NCBI GenBank assembly: GCA_902463235.1
Contig: CABQER010000010.1
Coordinates: forward strand, 1-28,934
Direction of reading: 5' to 3'
Length of the DNA: 28,934 bases
DNA from: an uncultured Faecalibacterium sp.
Lineage (GTDB): Bacteria; Bacillota; Clostridia; Oscillospirales; Ruminococcaceae
The notes under the pieces are model-generated. The model saw nothing but the letters and a program-made list of their open reading frames with translations, was not told the origin of the DNA and made no database searches. Within the stretch, counting starts at the first letter, position 1, and each line of letters starts with the position of its first letter. Shown here piece by piece: positions 28,612 through 28,934 of this stretch. A program made the position numbers and the translations under genes.

Positions 28612-28934
28612 TTACTGTTTCTGTTTCAGCTTAGTCTTTGCCAGCCGCGCCGCAAGGTTGATGGCCAGCACCAGCACCAGCAACACCGCGCCGATGCCCC
28701 ATGCGGAAGCAAAATCGCCGTCCTCAAAGGCACGCAGGTACAGCAGCACCGACAGGGTAGCACCGTTGGAGGTGTAGGCTTTGGCCACGCTCTTGGCAAT
28801 GACCTCTGCGGCACCGGCGGTGAAGAGCAGGGCGGCACTTTCGCCCACGATGCGGCCCACAGCCAGAATGCAGCCGGTCACGATGCCATCGATGCTGCAG
28901 GGCAGCACGATGGTGCGGATGATGTGCCACTTGC
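28612..28934 (-). CDS. pstA: Phosphate ABC transporter permease PstA, C-terminal part
   Basis: The frame is open to the window edge, showing the last 107 or so residues. TIVLPCSIDGIVTGCILAVGRIVGESAALLFTAG is the conserved ATPase-coupling region of PstA (usual form: P-x-x-x-x-G-I-x-T-G...G-E-T-A). One or two membrane helices and a Lys-rich tail follow. A GTG at 28908 is an internal codon, not a start. The gene continues upstream of this window. Confidence 0.93.
   Translation of the reverse strand, partial: KWHIIRTIVLPCSIDGIVTGCILAVGRIVGESAALLFTAGAAEVIAKSVAKAYTSNGATLSVLLYLRAFEDGDFASAWGIGAVLLVLVLAINLAARLAKTKLKQKQ

Overview
The window looks like chromosomal DNA of a GC-rich, gut-type Firmicute of the class Clostridia. 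The gene set and style (CcpA-type cre site, strong GGAGG ribosome sites, 'SRRDFLK' lipoprotein signals, ECF S-component, split transketolase, HisZ-HisG fusion) most resemble Faecalibacterium or a close relative in the Ruminococcaceae/Oscillospirales. This placement is an inference from gene character; no search was run. There is no phage, insertion sequence, CRISPR array, tRNA or rRNA.

Layout. 1-1874 (+): the 3' end of an unrecognised gene, then two small secreted lipoproteins with twin-arginine-like signals, each with its own promoter. 1983-2761 (+): a phosphoribosyltransferase-like protein with a short hairpin leader and an altered PRPP loop. 2893-4263 (-): a MATE exporter. 12942-4532 (-): a complete histidine pathway read right to left: hisZG (fused)-hisD-hisC-hisB-hisH-hisA-hisF-hisIE-hisJ. 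Its promoter spacer is filled exactly by an 18-bp palindrome, a likely repressor operator. 13117-13425 (-): thioredoxin. 13595-16751: a secreted FMN/FAD reductase divergent from a LysR regulator. 16805-20647 (-): a beta-glucoside unit of RpiR regulator, GH1 6-phospho-beta-glucosidase and PTS EIIBC. 20779-22579 (-): a two-gene transketolase. 22798-23815 (+): a promoter, a ~155-nt structured leader ending in a terminator, an ECF vitamin-type S-component, then a structured RNA candidate and a second terminator. 24050-25309 (-): an SstT-type Na+/Ser-Thr symporter under a cre-like site. 25648-26741 (-): a GNAT acetyltransferase and an HTH-only AraC protein. 26994-28934 (-): phoU, pstB and the 3' part of pstA.

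Two themes stand out. First, five copies of a 130-155-bp compound palindromic repeat (A 2762-2894, B 4388-4518, C 7652-7789, D 23877-24031, E 28471-28602) lie in intergenic gaps. Two of them are inside operons (his and pst). Second, many leaders carry strong local RNA structure: the PRTase, GH1, ECF S-component and AraC leaders, plus the RNA candidate at 23629-23740. These are the best candidates for undescribed regulation in the window.
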